Shown piece after piece: positions 1 through 5,505 of a stretch of DNA of 7,348 nt. A program made the translations under genes and the position numbers. The notes beneath the pieces are model-generated. The model made no database searches. It was not told where the DNA came from and saw only the letters and a list, made by a program, of their open reading frames with translations. Every line of letters starts with the position of its first letter. Position 1 is the first letter of the stretch. The stretch lies in the NCBI GenBank assembly GCA_013329615.1, contig DUKA01000146.1, forward strand, positions 1-7,348. The letters run 5' to 3'. The stretch comes from Candidatus Bathyarchaeota archaeon. GTDB taxonomy: Archaea; Thermoproteota; Bathyarchaeia; TCS64.

Positions 1-248
1 GCGTTATAGTACCCCAATAATCCTTTAATTTTTAATATTGATGCATAACCCTTTTCAGATTTTGTTTCGAATAATATTATATTTGGTTTTAAATTACTAT
101 CAAATTTGATACCTAAAACGTCAATATCGGTAATTTCGTTTCCTTCATCACTGAACAATTCGATTCTTCTACGTGATACGTATCCCAAATGCCAAGAAAA
201 CCGATGTGCTCGAATTTCCAGTGGTACTCCTTTAGTTATATCGCTCAT
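1..248 (-). CDS. Partial PD-(D/E)XK nuclease-like protein, N-terminal 82 residues
   Basis: This open frame starts at an ATG at 248 and runs off the left edge, so only the N-terminal 82 residues are seen. The start overlaps the stop of the upstream 413-residue gene as ATGA (248-245), implying translational coupling; a GGAG lies 11 nt upstream (260-263). The visible part has an acidic residue in an RRRIELF context (E30), an ITDIDVLGIKF strand (D41/D43), then IILFETKS (E61, K63) and a helix with GYASILKIKGLLGYY. The order D ... E-x-K on consecutive predicted strands is the usual active-site layout of PD-(D/E)XK restriction-like nucleases, which cut DNA using a divalent metal. The family is not identified and the missing C-terminus could carry further domains. 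The coding region is AT-rich like its partner. The nuclease call is motif-based; the gene itself is well supported by the overlapping start. Confidence 0.6.
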   Translation of the reverse strand, partial: MSDITKGVPLEIRAHRFSWHLGYVSRRRIELFSDEGNEITDIDVLGIKFDSNLKPNIILFETKSEKGYASILKIKGLLGYYN

Positions 249-1486
249 AAATGGTACATCTCCTGACAGAATTGTGCTAATAGTTCTTTTTCTTTAATAG
301 CCCTCCGTGACCTATATACTAATGAATCTGTGGACTCTAATTTTCCTTTCAGACCAAATGATGAAAAATCAACATTTGGTATTATTTGTTGAGCTTCAAA
401 AGCATCTCTAATCGCTTCTAAATCCGCTATTTTTTCTCTGGATTCCGGTAAAACGAATTTATATCTCGAACCTGATGTGGGTTCTACTTTTACTATCCCC
501 TTCTTAACGAGTAACTCATAATCTGTTCCAATAGCTGTGGCATCCCCTGCAAATCCACGTTCAATTAATCTGTTTATAATTACTGCAGGGTTTAAATTCA
601 ATTTTCCAGTCGCGGGGTTCGCCAATTTATTCGCAAATTGAAAGTGCGCAACACCTGGTTTAATAATTTCAAATTTATCGCCTCTTCCTTCTTGTTCAAA
701 TCGACTTCTCAAATCCGGTGTAAACATGAAGGTACTATGGTTTGTCCCAATTTCAAGACCGTATCCATATAATAGACCAACCCCCGGAACCTGTTCAAGA
801 AGTTTGGATCCATGTTTTTTTATTAATAGATCTATCGGTACCCCTTGTTCTTTATTTACTTCATCAATTAAACTATTAATCTCCGTGAGTTGTTTTTCAT
901 CTGCTGTTGATAAATATTTTATTGCCTTATCATAATCTTGACCAAAAATTTCTGGAGAGTAATACCATTTTATATCTTTAAAAGTGAATAGATCCACTAA
1001 TCCACTGTTGGAAAGATGAGAAAACGAGCTTTTATAATCATCACTAGTATATTGATCTAATAATGTTTGGATTTTATCTCCTGATTGTGGTCTTCTCGCA
1101 GCCATATCGAATAAATCTACACTTAGTTTTTCAACGTTATGTGGATTCAGATCTCTCCACCATCGACCTACTCTCGATAAAACAGCGTCGCGACTTTTTA
1201 TATTCTCATCTATATAATCATTCGCGATTGTAATGAACCCCCAATCTTGAAAAAGTGGAAAATATGAATTTTCCAACTCATACGAAGAAAGCCCTACTTC
1301 CGAATGAGCCATAGAATATAACTGCGCTTTATTTACTCGTCCTTGCCCTTGAAGAGAAATGAGTAGCCTGACCGCTTTACCTGACGGTAATGTTGCCCTA
1401 AAATGATTACCTAAAACTGGCGAATCATATTTTCCAATCACTCTCTCAATGTCTGATATTCGGGTGGCTACTTCTTTGTTATCCAT
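245..1486 (-). CDS. Protein of unknown family, 413 aa, probable multiple winged-helix segments
   Basis: I do not recognise this family. Three stretches look like winged-helix folds: residues about 38-90 (helices around AVRLLISLQGQGRVNKAQLY, then FQDWGFITIAND as a wing), about 200-257 (long helix, VPIDLLIKKHGSKLL, ending STFMFTPDL) and about 298-347 (PAVIINRLIERGFAG, ATAIGTDYELLVKKGIV, then a hairpin RYKFVLPESR). Helix-rich, charged segments lie between and after them. There is no signal peptide, membrane segment or obvious catalytic motif. The ATG at 1486 is chosen because a TATA-like box lies about 28 nt upstream (1511-1518), which would give a leaderless mRNA. The stop overlaps the start of the nuclease-like gene downstream by 4 bases, so the two almost certainly form one operon and may act together, for example as a DNA-binding or sensing partner of the nuclease. 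That role is inference. Composition is AT-rich relative to the rest of the window. Confidence 0.75.
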   Translation of the reverse strand: MDNKEVATRISDIERVIGKYDSPVLGNHFRATLPSGKAVRLLISLQGQGRVNKAQLYSMAHSEVGLSSYELENSYFPLFQDWGFITIANDYIDENIKSRDAVLSRVGRWWRDLNPHNVEKLSVDLFDMAARRPQSGDKIQTLLDQYTSDDYKSSFSHLSNSGLVDLFTFKDIKWYYSPEIFGQDYDKAIKYLSTADEKQLTEINSLIDEVNKEQGVPIDLLIKKHGSKLLEQVPGVGLLYGYGLEIGTNHSTFMFTPDLRSRFEQEGRGDKFEIIKPGVAHFQFANKLANPATGKLNLNPAVIINRLIERGFAGDATAIGTDYELLVKKGIVKVEPTSGSRYKFVLPESREKIADLEAIRDAFEAQQIIPNVDFSSFGLKGKLESTDSLVYRSRRAIKEKELLAQFCQEMYHL

Positions 1487-1510
1487 TAGAATAGACTAAT
1501 ATTCAAATGG

Positions 1511-1518
1511 TTATAAAA
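1511..1518 (-). promoter_or_regulatory. TATA-like box for the two-gene island operon
   Basis: On the minus strand this reads TTATAA preceded by T-rich sequence (TTTTATAA). Its centre is about 28 nt upstream of the ATG at 1486, the distance expected between an archaeal TATA box and a start site at or near the start codon. No Shine-Dalgarno-like motif lies just before the ATG, consistent with a leaderless message. Confidence 0.5.
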
Positions 1519-1549
1519 TAATTTCTGAGATTTAATTATTGATTCATAT

Positions 1550-1565
1550 AAAATATTGATCACTC
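1550..1565 (+). repeat. Direct repeat, copy 1, island side of the alaS remnant
   Basis: The sequence AAAATATTGATCACTC here matches AAAATATTGACACTC at 1834-1848, differing by one inserted T. The two copies bracket the alaS remnant and its T-rich tail. They could be remains of an insertion or recombination event, or two similar A/T-rich promoter elements; the second copy contains the TATA-like box of the GHKL gene. Confidence 0.45.
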
Positions 1566-1585
1566 ATTACCCTTTTTCTCTTCCC

Positions 1586-1612
1586 TAAAAATATTTTAAA
1601 ATTAAAAAAGAA
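1586..1612 (-). terminator. T-rich stretch downstream of the alaS remnant, possible terminator
   Basis: Immediately after the remnant's stop codon, the minus strand has TTCTTTTTTAATTTT and then a further run of T. Archaeal transcription commonly ends at such T-runs without a hairpin. Its position suggests that the remnant kept its native 3' flank, that is, the end of a former alaS transcription unit rather than an internal scrap. Confidence 0.35.
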
Positions 1613-1613
1613 C

Positions 1614-1826
1614 TTACTCAACAACCGTCCTTATTCTTCGTATTCCCGTGGCGACGGCTTCTTCCTTCGTTAGCTTAATATTTCCCATCTTGCCCGTGTG
1701 GTCTACGTGTGGTCCACCGCAGAACTCTTTACTGAATGCATCTGCGAGACTGTCCCCGATAGTAAATATTGCCCTTTCCTCTGTATGAATCTCACTTCCC
1801 GCTTTCCCTAGCCAGTTACTTGAAGA
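1614..1826 (-). pseudogene. alaS: 3'-terminal remnant of a second, divergent alanyl-tRNA synthetase gene
   Basis: On the minus strand this frame is open from just after a TAG at 1827-1829 to a TAA at 1614-1616, about 70 codons. It has no in-frame ATG, GTG or TTG except an ATG near the end, so it cannot make the domain from its own start. The last part contains FSKEFCGGPHVDHTGK, which includes the Cys and His of the AlaRS editing-site zinc ligands, then KLTKEEAVATGIRRIRTVVE, ending at the same residue as the full AlaRS at 3061-4938. Over the final 45 aligned residues I count 39 identities; the DNA is only about 76% identical over the last 41 codons. It also has a four-residue insertion (LADA) after TIGDS. 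Similarity is clear up to about 1770; 1775-1826 is not clearly alignable. The divergence argues against a recent local duplication and for a remnant from a related genome. Confidence 0.85.
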
Positions 1827-1832
1827 CTAATC

Positions 1833-1840
1833 TAAAATAT
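1833..1840 (+). promoter_or_regulatory. TATA-like box for the GHKL ATPase gene
   Basis: TAAAATAT lies with its centre about 24 nt before the ATG at 1861. This fits an archaeal TATA box driving a leaderless transcript and favours that ATG over a TTG at 1840, which would lie within the box. It is also part of repeat copy 2. Confidence 0.5.
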
Positions 1841-1848
1841 TGACACTC
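1834..1848 (+). repeat. Direct repeat, copy 2, at the island/GHKL boundary
   Basis: AAAATATTGACACTC matches the copy at 1550-1565 with a single one-base gap. It sits just past the upstream edge of the alaS remnant, where composition changes from AT-rich to GC-rich. Confidence 0.45.
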
Positions 1849-1860
1849 GATCAAGAAACC

Positions 1861-2688
1861 ATGGAGATACGGCACCGGTTCGATACCCTGCTAATCCTCG
1901 CCGACATGCAGCACAACCTAAGCATCTTACAGCGTGCCAAGGCAACCGGGAAGAAGACCGTGGAACTAAAAATCGAGAAATGGGCCACACCCCTCGGTCT
2001 CCTCCCAATAGCGATCCACGCAAACCGCCTCCACCTCAACGTAACCTACGGCAGAAACAAGACCGGCATCAGGAGCTACCTCGAAAGAATAAGGTTCCCC
2101 GAAGGCACCCCCAACCTGAACTGGGCCAGAAGCTCCTCCTACCTGCCATTAACAAGACTCAGCCCCGAATCAGACGACGAGACACTGACGCGATACGAGG
2201 AACTCATCCTTAAGGGAATAAAGGAGAAGGAAATCCGCGACAGCTTCCGAAACGCCCTAAAATACCTGACAAGCGAACTCGTCACAAACATCAAGGAACA
2301 CGCACATACCGACCGTTACTGGATACTCGCCCAGTATTGGCCGAAGACGGAGACGTGCCAGATAGCCATCGCGGACACCGGCATCGGCTATCTCGAATCC
2401 TACCGAAATACGGAGTACGAAGTCTCCACCCACAAGGAAGCGATAACAAACGCGATAAACGGCAACTCATCGAAACACGACGTCGAGAGAGGCGCAGGCA
2501 TACCGGGCATGGTCAAGATACTATGCGAGGGCTATGGGGGAGACATCGTCATAATGTCGGGGGACACCCTACTCTACCTCAATAGGGAGAACAGCGACTT
2601 CTACACACTCGACGTGCCTTGGAGTGGTGCCTTCGTTGGGCTCCAGTTCAAACTGAGCGTGATCAACGCACTCGCTTACCTAGTCTGA
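1861..2688 (+). CDS. GHKL-fold ATPase (anti-sigma/histidine-kinase-like), 275 aa
   Basis: The C-terminal half has the ATP-binding boxes of the GHKL superfamily: an N-box SELVTNIKEHA (about residues 138-148, with the Mg-binding Asn), a G1 box ADTGIG (171-176), a G2-like loop RGAGIPG (210-216) and a strand GDIVIMSG (227-234). The N-terminal ~100 residues contain TPLGLLPIAIHANRL and a TGIRSYLERI helix, an arrangement I know from ATP-binding proteins found beside STAS-like (DUF4325) proteins. There is no sensor, membrane segment or phospho-acceptor His box, so it resembles an anti-sigma-factor-type kinase such as SpoIIAB/RsbW more than a two-component sensor. The likely partner is the STAS-like protein on the opposite strand, which meets it tail to tail with a 9-base overlap. 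The start at 1861 is preferred because of the TATA box 24 nt upstream; a TTG at 1840 would add seven residues. Archaea lack sigma factors of this class, so the target is unknown. Confidence 0.85.
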   Translation: MEIRHRFDTLLILADMQHNLSILQRAKATGKKTVELKIEKWATPLGLLPIAIHANRLHLNVTYGRNKTGIRSYLERIRFPEGTPNLNWARSSSYLPLTRLSPESDDETLTRYEELILKGIKEKEIRDSFRNALKYLTSELVTNIKEHAHTDRYWILAQYWPKTETCQIAIADTGIGYLESYRNTEYEVSTHKEAITNAINGNSSKHDVERGAGIPGMVKILCEGYGGDIVIMSGDTLLYLNRENSDFYTLDVPWSGAFVGLQFKLSVINALAYLV

Positions 2689-2988
2689 GACCAACTGAGC
2701 CAGCTTCTTAGACTCGGTTGGCGGCTCGAAATCGACCCTCGGCTTCGAGAACGCGATGTTCATCATCCCCTCCACCTCGGGCATCATGTTCACGAAAACA
2801 ACATCGAGGTCACCGAGACCACGCTTAAGCTCATGGCAGAACGAACGAGAAGCGAAGGAGACCCCGGCGAAGTCGATCACTATCCTCTCATCGCCGTTCC
2901 TCTTGGATACCCTGTCAAGGACAGTCTTGGCGGTATCCCTGTGTCGGAGGGTATCGGTGTTGAATATCTCGTATAGCCTGATCTCCAT
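2680..2988 (-). CDS. STAS-like (DUF4325-type) domain protein, 102 aa
   Basis: A single small alpha/beta domain. The strand-turn-helix VIDFAGVSFASRSFCHEL (residues 37-54) matches the core of STAS-like DUF4325 proteins, which are related to anti-anti-sigma factors. It is followed by a second strand DVVFVNMMPEVEGMMNIAF (62-80). Ser47 and Ser49 lie where bacterial STAS proteins carry the phosphorylated Ser, but whether either is modified is unknown. The ATG at 2988 is preferred because GGGGAGGG (2991-2998) lies just before it, though the spacing is short; a TTG at 3006 would add six residues. The gene lies 72 bases after alaS on the same strand, with its own TATA-like box and a dyad between. It converges on the GHKL ATPase gene, its likely functional partner, and the 3' ends overlap by 9 bases. 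Confidence 0.8.
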   Translation of the reverse strand: MEIRLYEIFNTDTLRHRDTAKTVLDRVSKRNGDERIVIDFAGVSFASRSFCHELKRGLGDLDVVFVNMMPEVEGMMNIAFSKPRVDFEPPTESKKLAQLVSD

Positions 2989-3013
2989 AACCCTCCCCAC
3001 TATCAATCACTGC

Positions 3014-3045
3014 ATTCCGGGGCTTAAAGCGCTTTACCACGGAAT
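3014..3045. promoter_or_regulatory. Nested dyad upstream of the STAS-like gene, candidate operator
   Basis: A perfect 12-bp palindrome, TAAAGCGCTTTA (3025-3036), sits between outer arms ATTCCG (3014-3019) and CGGAAT (3040-3045). Inner and outer centres differ by one base. The inner palindrome has no loop, so a protein-binding site is more likely than an RNA hairpin. It abuts the TATA-like box at 3044-3052 and covers the probable transcription start of the STAS-like gene, the position of a repressor site in archaea. Confidence 0.45.
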
Positions 3046-3052
3046 TTAAAAA
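3044..3052 (-). promoter_or_regulatory. TATA-like box of the STAS-like gene / T-run after alaS
   Basis: On the minus strand this reads TTTTTAAAT. A start site about 26 nt downstream would fall near 3021-3024 and give a leader of about 35 nt containing the GGGGAGGG ribosome site. The same T-run, nine bases past the alaS stop, could also end alaS transcription; the two readings are compatible. Confidence 0.4.
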
Positions 3053-3060
3053 CGATTCTG

Positions 3061-4938
3061 TCACTCGACGACTGCCCTGATTCGACGGACACCGGCAGCT
3101 ACCGCCTCTTCCTTTGTGATCTTGATCCTGCCGATCTTTCCCGTGTGGTCCACGTGTGGTCCGCCGCAGAACTCCTTGCTGAATGAGTCCCCTATGGTGT
3201 AGACCTTGACGGTGTCGCCGTACTTCGCCTTGAAGAAGCTGAGCGCCCCGCTCTTCTCCGCCTCCGCCTTGGGCATCTCGCGGCACTCCACCTTGAGGTC
3301 GCGCGCCACGGCGTCGTTGGCTATCTCCTCCACACGCCTTATCTCCTCATCCGTGAGCTTCCGCGGGTAGCTGAAGTCGAAGCGCAGCCTCTCCACGGTG
3401 ATGTCTGAGCCGGACTGATGTACCTCGTCCCCGAGCACCTGACGTAGCGCCGCGTGGAGGAGGTGCGTCGCCGTGTGCATCCGTATGACCTTCTCCACCT
3501 CCGCCTCGTCCTTCGCCTTCAACTCCCCAGTGTCGAGGATCAGCCCGTGCCCCCCGAACTTCTTCTCCGCCCCAGCCCTGCTAAGCTGGCGATGCGCCTC
3601 AAGCTTCCCCTCAAACGCCTCACGCGTAAGCGAAGCCGCCTTCACACCCCCGAACTCCTTGATCACCTCATAGGGCAACCCGAAGCTCTCGTAGAGGGTG
3701 AACGCCGTGTCAGTATCCACCGCCTCAAGGCGGTCAAGCCGGCGCATACCATTCACGAAGGTGTTGCGGAACTTCTGGTTCTCCGCCCTGAACACCGAGA
3801 GAATCCGCTCCCTATCCAACGCGTAGGTCCCCGCATACATGTCGCAGACTATGCCGAAGCACCGCTCAAGCGTCTCCCCCGAGGACGCGCTCAGCGCCCT
3901 GTTCTCGCTCCTCTCAAGCATGCTGGAGTGCACTATGGATCGGCGCAGGAGCTTGCGGAGCATGTAGCCCCTGTCTTTGTTGGAGGGCTCAACGCCGTCA
4001 GTGATGAGGAAAGACGCGGCGCGCACGTGATCCGCGATTATCCTCTTCGACCGCATATCCGCCCCCGGGAGCGCGTCGATCAACCGCTTCAGCGTGTCGA
4101 TCTGGAACATATCCGAGTTGCCCGTCACAGCCGCGCTTATCCTCTCAAGCCCGCCCCCGAAGTCCACGTTTTGCTGAGGCAACTTCTCGAACCTGCCGTC
4201 GTCGGTCTTCGTGTACTCCATGAAGACCGAGTTCCCGATCTCCATGAAGCGCCCGCACTCGCAGTTGGGGTGGCAGTGAGGCCCGTACTTGGGGTCGTGT
4301 GGCGTGCCGAAGTCGTAGAATATCTCCGAGTCTGGCCCCCCCGGCTCACGGGCGGGCATCTTCTCCGGTGGACCCGCCCTGCTCCACCAGTTCTTCTTAG
4401 AGCTGTAGGCGAATATCCTGCCCCCCTGCATCCCCACCTCGCCGCCCCTGTCGGGGTCGCCTATGTGGACGGGCTTCGCCTCGATGCCCGCCCCCCTGAA
4501 GATGCGGCGCCAGATCTCGACAGACTCATCATCCTTCGGGAGCCCGTACTTCTCCTCCCCCGCGAAGACGGTGACGTAGAGTCTACTCGGGTCCACCCCA
4601 AGCTCCTTAGTCAGGAACTCGAACACCCACGGCAGCTGCTCCGCCTTGAAGTAGTCGCCCAGCGACCAGTTGCCCAGCATCTCGAAGAACGTCGTGTGCC
4701 TGTTGTCCCCGACCTCGTCTATGTCCTCCGACCTGAAGCACTTCTGCGAGTCGACTATGCGCGTCCCAGCCGGGTGGGGCTCGCCGAGGAAGTACTTGAT
4801 CAGCGGTTGCATGCCCGAGCCCGTGAAGAGCGTCGTCACGTCCCCCTCTGGCAGAAGAGAAGCAGACGGTATCTCGGTGTGCCCTCTCTGTCTGTAGTAT
4901 TCGAGGAACCGGCTTCGTATCTCGTCGGAGGTGAGCAT
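3061..4938 (-). CDS. alaS: Alanyl-tRNA synthetase, short bacterial type (625 aa)
   Basis: It charges tRNA-Ala with alanine in the cytoplasm. Class II core: motif 1 region about residues 32-52; motif 2 from RSEDIDEVGD to FFEMLGNWS (69-92); motif 3 GGGLERI (261-267). The editing domain has all four expected zinc ligands, HTATH (His488, His492) and CGGPH (Cys591, His595). The protein stops 30 residues after that Cys, so the C-terminal oligomerisation/C-Ala domain of usual ~870-900-residue enzymes is missing. The N-terminus lacks the Cys-rich insertion of archaeal AlaRS. Phrases such as EPGGPDSEIFYDFG, CHPNCECGRFMEIGNSVFMEY and NVDFGGGLERI are those I associate with candidate-phyla-radiation bacteria. 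The ATG at 4938 gives the family start MLTSDEIR; an ATG at 5022 would add 28 unconserved residues. It lies 138 bases downstream of rpl12 on the same strand, an order known in Sulfolobus-type archaea. Confidence 0.95.
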   Translation of the reverse strand: MLTSDEIRSRFLEYYRQRGHTEIPSASLLPEGDVTTLFTGSGMQPLIKYFLGEPHPAGTRIVDSQKCFRSEDIDEVGDNRHTTFFEMLGNWSLGDYFKAEQLPWVFEFLTKELGVDPSRLYVTVFAGEEKYGLPKDDESVEIWRRIFRGAGIEAKPVHIGDPDRGGEVGMQGGRIFAYSSKKNWWSRAGPPEKMPAREPGGPDSEIFYDFGTPHDPKYGPHCHPNCECGRFMEIGNSVFMEYTKTDDGRFEKLPQQNVDFGGGLERISAAVTGNSDMFQIDTLKRLIDALPGADMRSKRIIADHVRAASFLITDGVEPSNKDRGYMLRKLLRRSIVHSSMLERSENRALSASSGETLERCFGIVCDMYAGTYALDRERILSVFRAENQKFRNTFVNGMRRLDRLEAVDTDTAFTLYESFGLPYEVIKEFGGVKAASLTREAFEGKLEAHRQLSRAGAEKKFGGHGLILDTGELKAKDEAEVEKVIRMHTATHLLHAALRQVLGDEVHQSGSDITVERLRFDFSYPRKLTDEEIRRVEEIANDAVARDLKVECREMPKAEAEKSGALSFFKAKYGDTVKVYTIGDSFSKEFCGGPHVDHTGKIGRIKITKEEAVAAGVRRIRAVVE

Positions 4939-4963
4939 TACATGAGAATGGACTGGGCTCCCC

Positions 4964-4980
4964 TCAAAAACCTTTTTTGA
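4964..4980. promoter_or_regulatory. 17-bp inverted repeat in the alaS upstream region
   Basis: The sequence TCAAAAA-CCT-TTTTTGA has perfect 7-base arms and a 3-base centre. Its centre lies about 34 nt before the alaS ATG, over the only A/T-rich stretch where a TATA-like element could sit (TTTTTGAG on the minus strand, 4962-4969). It may be an operator, part of the promoter, or a T-run terminator for rpl12 readthrough. Confidence 0.35.
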
Positions 4981-5076
4981 GTTCAACACACGCCACCGCC
5001 ACACGCGGCTACATGTAACCACTGAAAGCGAGGTGTGAAACTAGAAACTGAATATGGATAGAATAAGGTTGAGAGT

Positions 5077-5376
5077 TTAACCGAAGAGGGCGCCCAGACC
5101 CTGGAGGTCCTCTTCCTTCTTCTCTTCAACCTTCGGCTTGGCGGCTGCCTTCTTCTCCTCCTTCGCCTCAGCTGGCGCGGCGGCTGGGGCTGCGGCGGCG
5201 AAGACTGGCGCCTTCAACGCCTCGTCGATGTTGACCTCCGCGAGGGCTGCGACGAGTGCCTTGACGCGTACACCGTCGGCGGCTACACCGGCGGCTGCGA
5301 GTATGGCGGTGACCGCCTCCTCTGTGATGGGCTTCTTAGCGCTGTGGAGAAGCATAGCGGCGTACATGTACTCCAT
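5077..5376 (-). CDS. rpl12: Archaeal ribosomal stalk protein L12 (P1/L12e), 99 aa
   Basis: It forms the flexible stalk of the 50S subunit, where dimers bind P0/L10 and recruit translation GTPases. Visible: the N-terminal dimerisation domain MEYMYAAMLLHSAKK...ITEEAVTAILAAAGV (about 1-58), an Ala/Pro-rich hinge (about 59-70), a Lys/Glu-rich charged tail (about 71-90) and the conserved LGALFG end. The length is typical of archaeal L12. The ATG at 5376 has AGGTG about 8 bases upstream and a TATA-like box at 5416-5423. Usually rpl10/P0 precedes it; here the upstream neighbour is a divergent amidase, so rpl12 is detached from the L11-L1-L10 cluster. alaS follows 138 bases downstream on the same strand and may be co-transcribed. 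Confidence 0.95.
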   Translation of the reverse strand: MEYMYAAMLLHSAKKPITEEAVTAILAAAGVAADGVRVKALVAALAEVNIDEALKAPVFAAAAPAAAPAEAKEEKKAAAKPKVEEKKEEDLQGLGALFG

Positions 5377-5415
5377 TTTTAATACACCTATTCCTTGAAC
5401 TGCTATGAAAGGAAC

Positions 5416-5423
5416 AATATATC
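5416..5423 (-). promoter_or_regulatory. TATA-like box for rpl12
   Basis: On the minus strand this reads GATATATT, centred about 43 nt before the rpl12 ATG. A start site 26 nt downstream would leave a leader of about 18 nt with the AGGTG ribosome site. A second A/T-rich run (ATTAAAT) lies just upstream. The 129-base gap to the amidase gene is the shared divergent control region. Confidence 0.5.
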
Positions 5424-5469
5424 CTGCATTTAATCTTTCCTATCTCGGCGCCCCCACCGCGTGGCAACC

Positions 5470-5477
5470 GTTTAAAG
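5470..5477 (+). promoter_or_regulatory. TATA-like box for the amidase/zinc-ribbon operon
   Basis: GTTTAAAG is centred about 32 nt upstream of the ATG at 5506, giving a predicted leader of only a few bases. It faces away from the rpl12 promoter, about 50 bases distant. Confidence 0.5.
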
Positions 5478-5505
5478 GGCATACAACCTATCTAGATCGA
5501 TTCTA

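Larger units (their letters stand above)
1..1612. other. AT-rich genomic island (left edge outside the window)
   Basis: Two sampled 60-base lines (361-420 and 541-600) are about 30% and 35% GC, while a line inside alaS (4141-4200) is about 63% and one inside the GHKL gene (2221-2280) about 50%. The adjoining alaS remnant (1614-1826) is intermediate at about 47%. Codons in the two island genes end mainly in A or T, unlike the G/C-ending codons to the right. The shift comes at a gene remnant and a repeat, which suggests imported DNA. No integrase or transposase is visible; the island may continue to the left. Confidence 0.7.

Noticed and set aside
1..1830. Integrative element with its integrase, using alaS 3' as attachment site
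   Set aside because: No integrase, transposase or clear terminal inverted repeat is visible, and the displaced fragment is the less host-like of the two tails, the reverse of the simple integration model. Kept only as one alternative.
1840..1860. TTG start for the GHKL protein
   Set aside because: It overlaps the TATA-like box; the ATG at 1861 sits at the expected leaderless distance and begins the plausible MEIRHRF sequence.
1832..2039. Short minus-strand frames opposite the start of the GHKL gene
   Set aside because: They have Cys/Arg-rich low-information sequence and are shadows of the GHKL coding frame.
3454..4980. A 508-codon open frame on the plus strand, antisense to alaS
   Set aside because: It is rich in Arg, Pro, Leu and Val, has no recognisable domain, and mirrors a strongly supported alaS. 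Long antisense frames are expected opposite GC-rich genes.
4939..5022. An upstream ATG that would lengthen AlaRS by 28 residues
   Set aside because: The added residues resemble no AlaRS N-terminus, and the family start MLTSDEIR begins at 4938.
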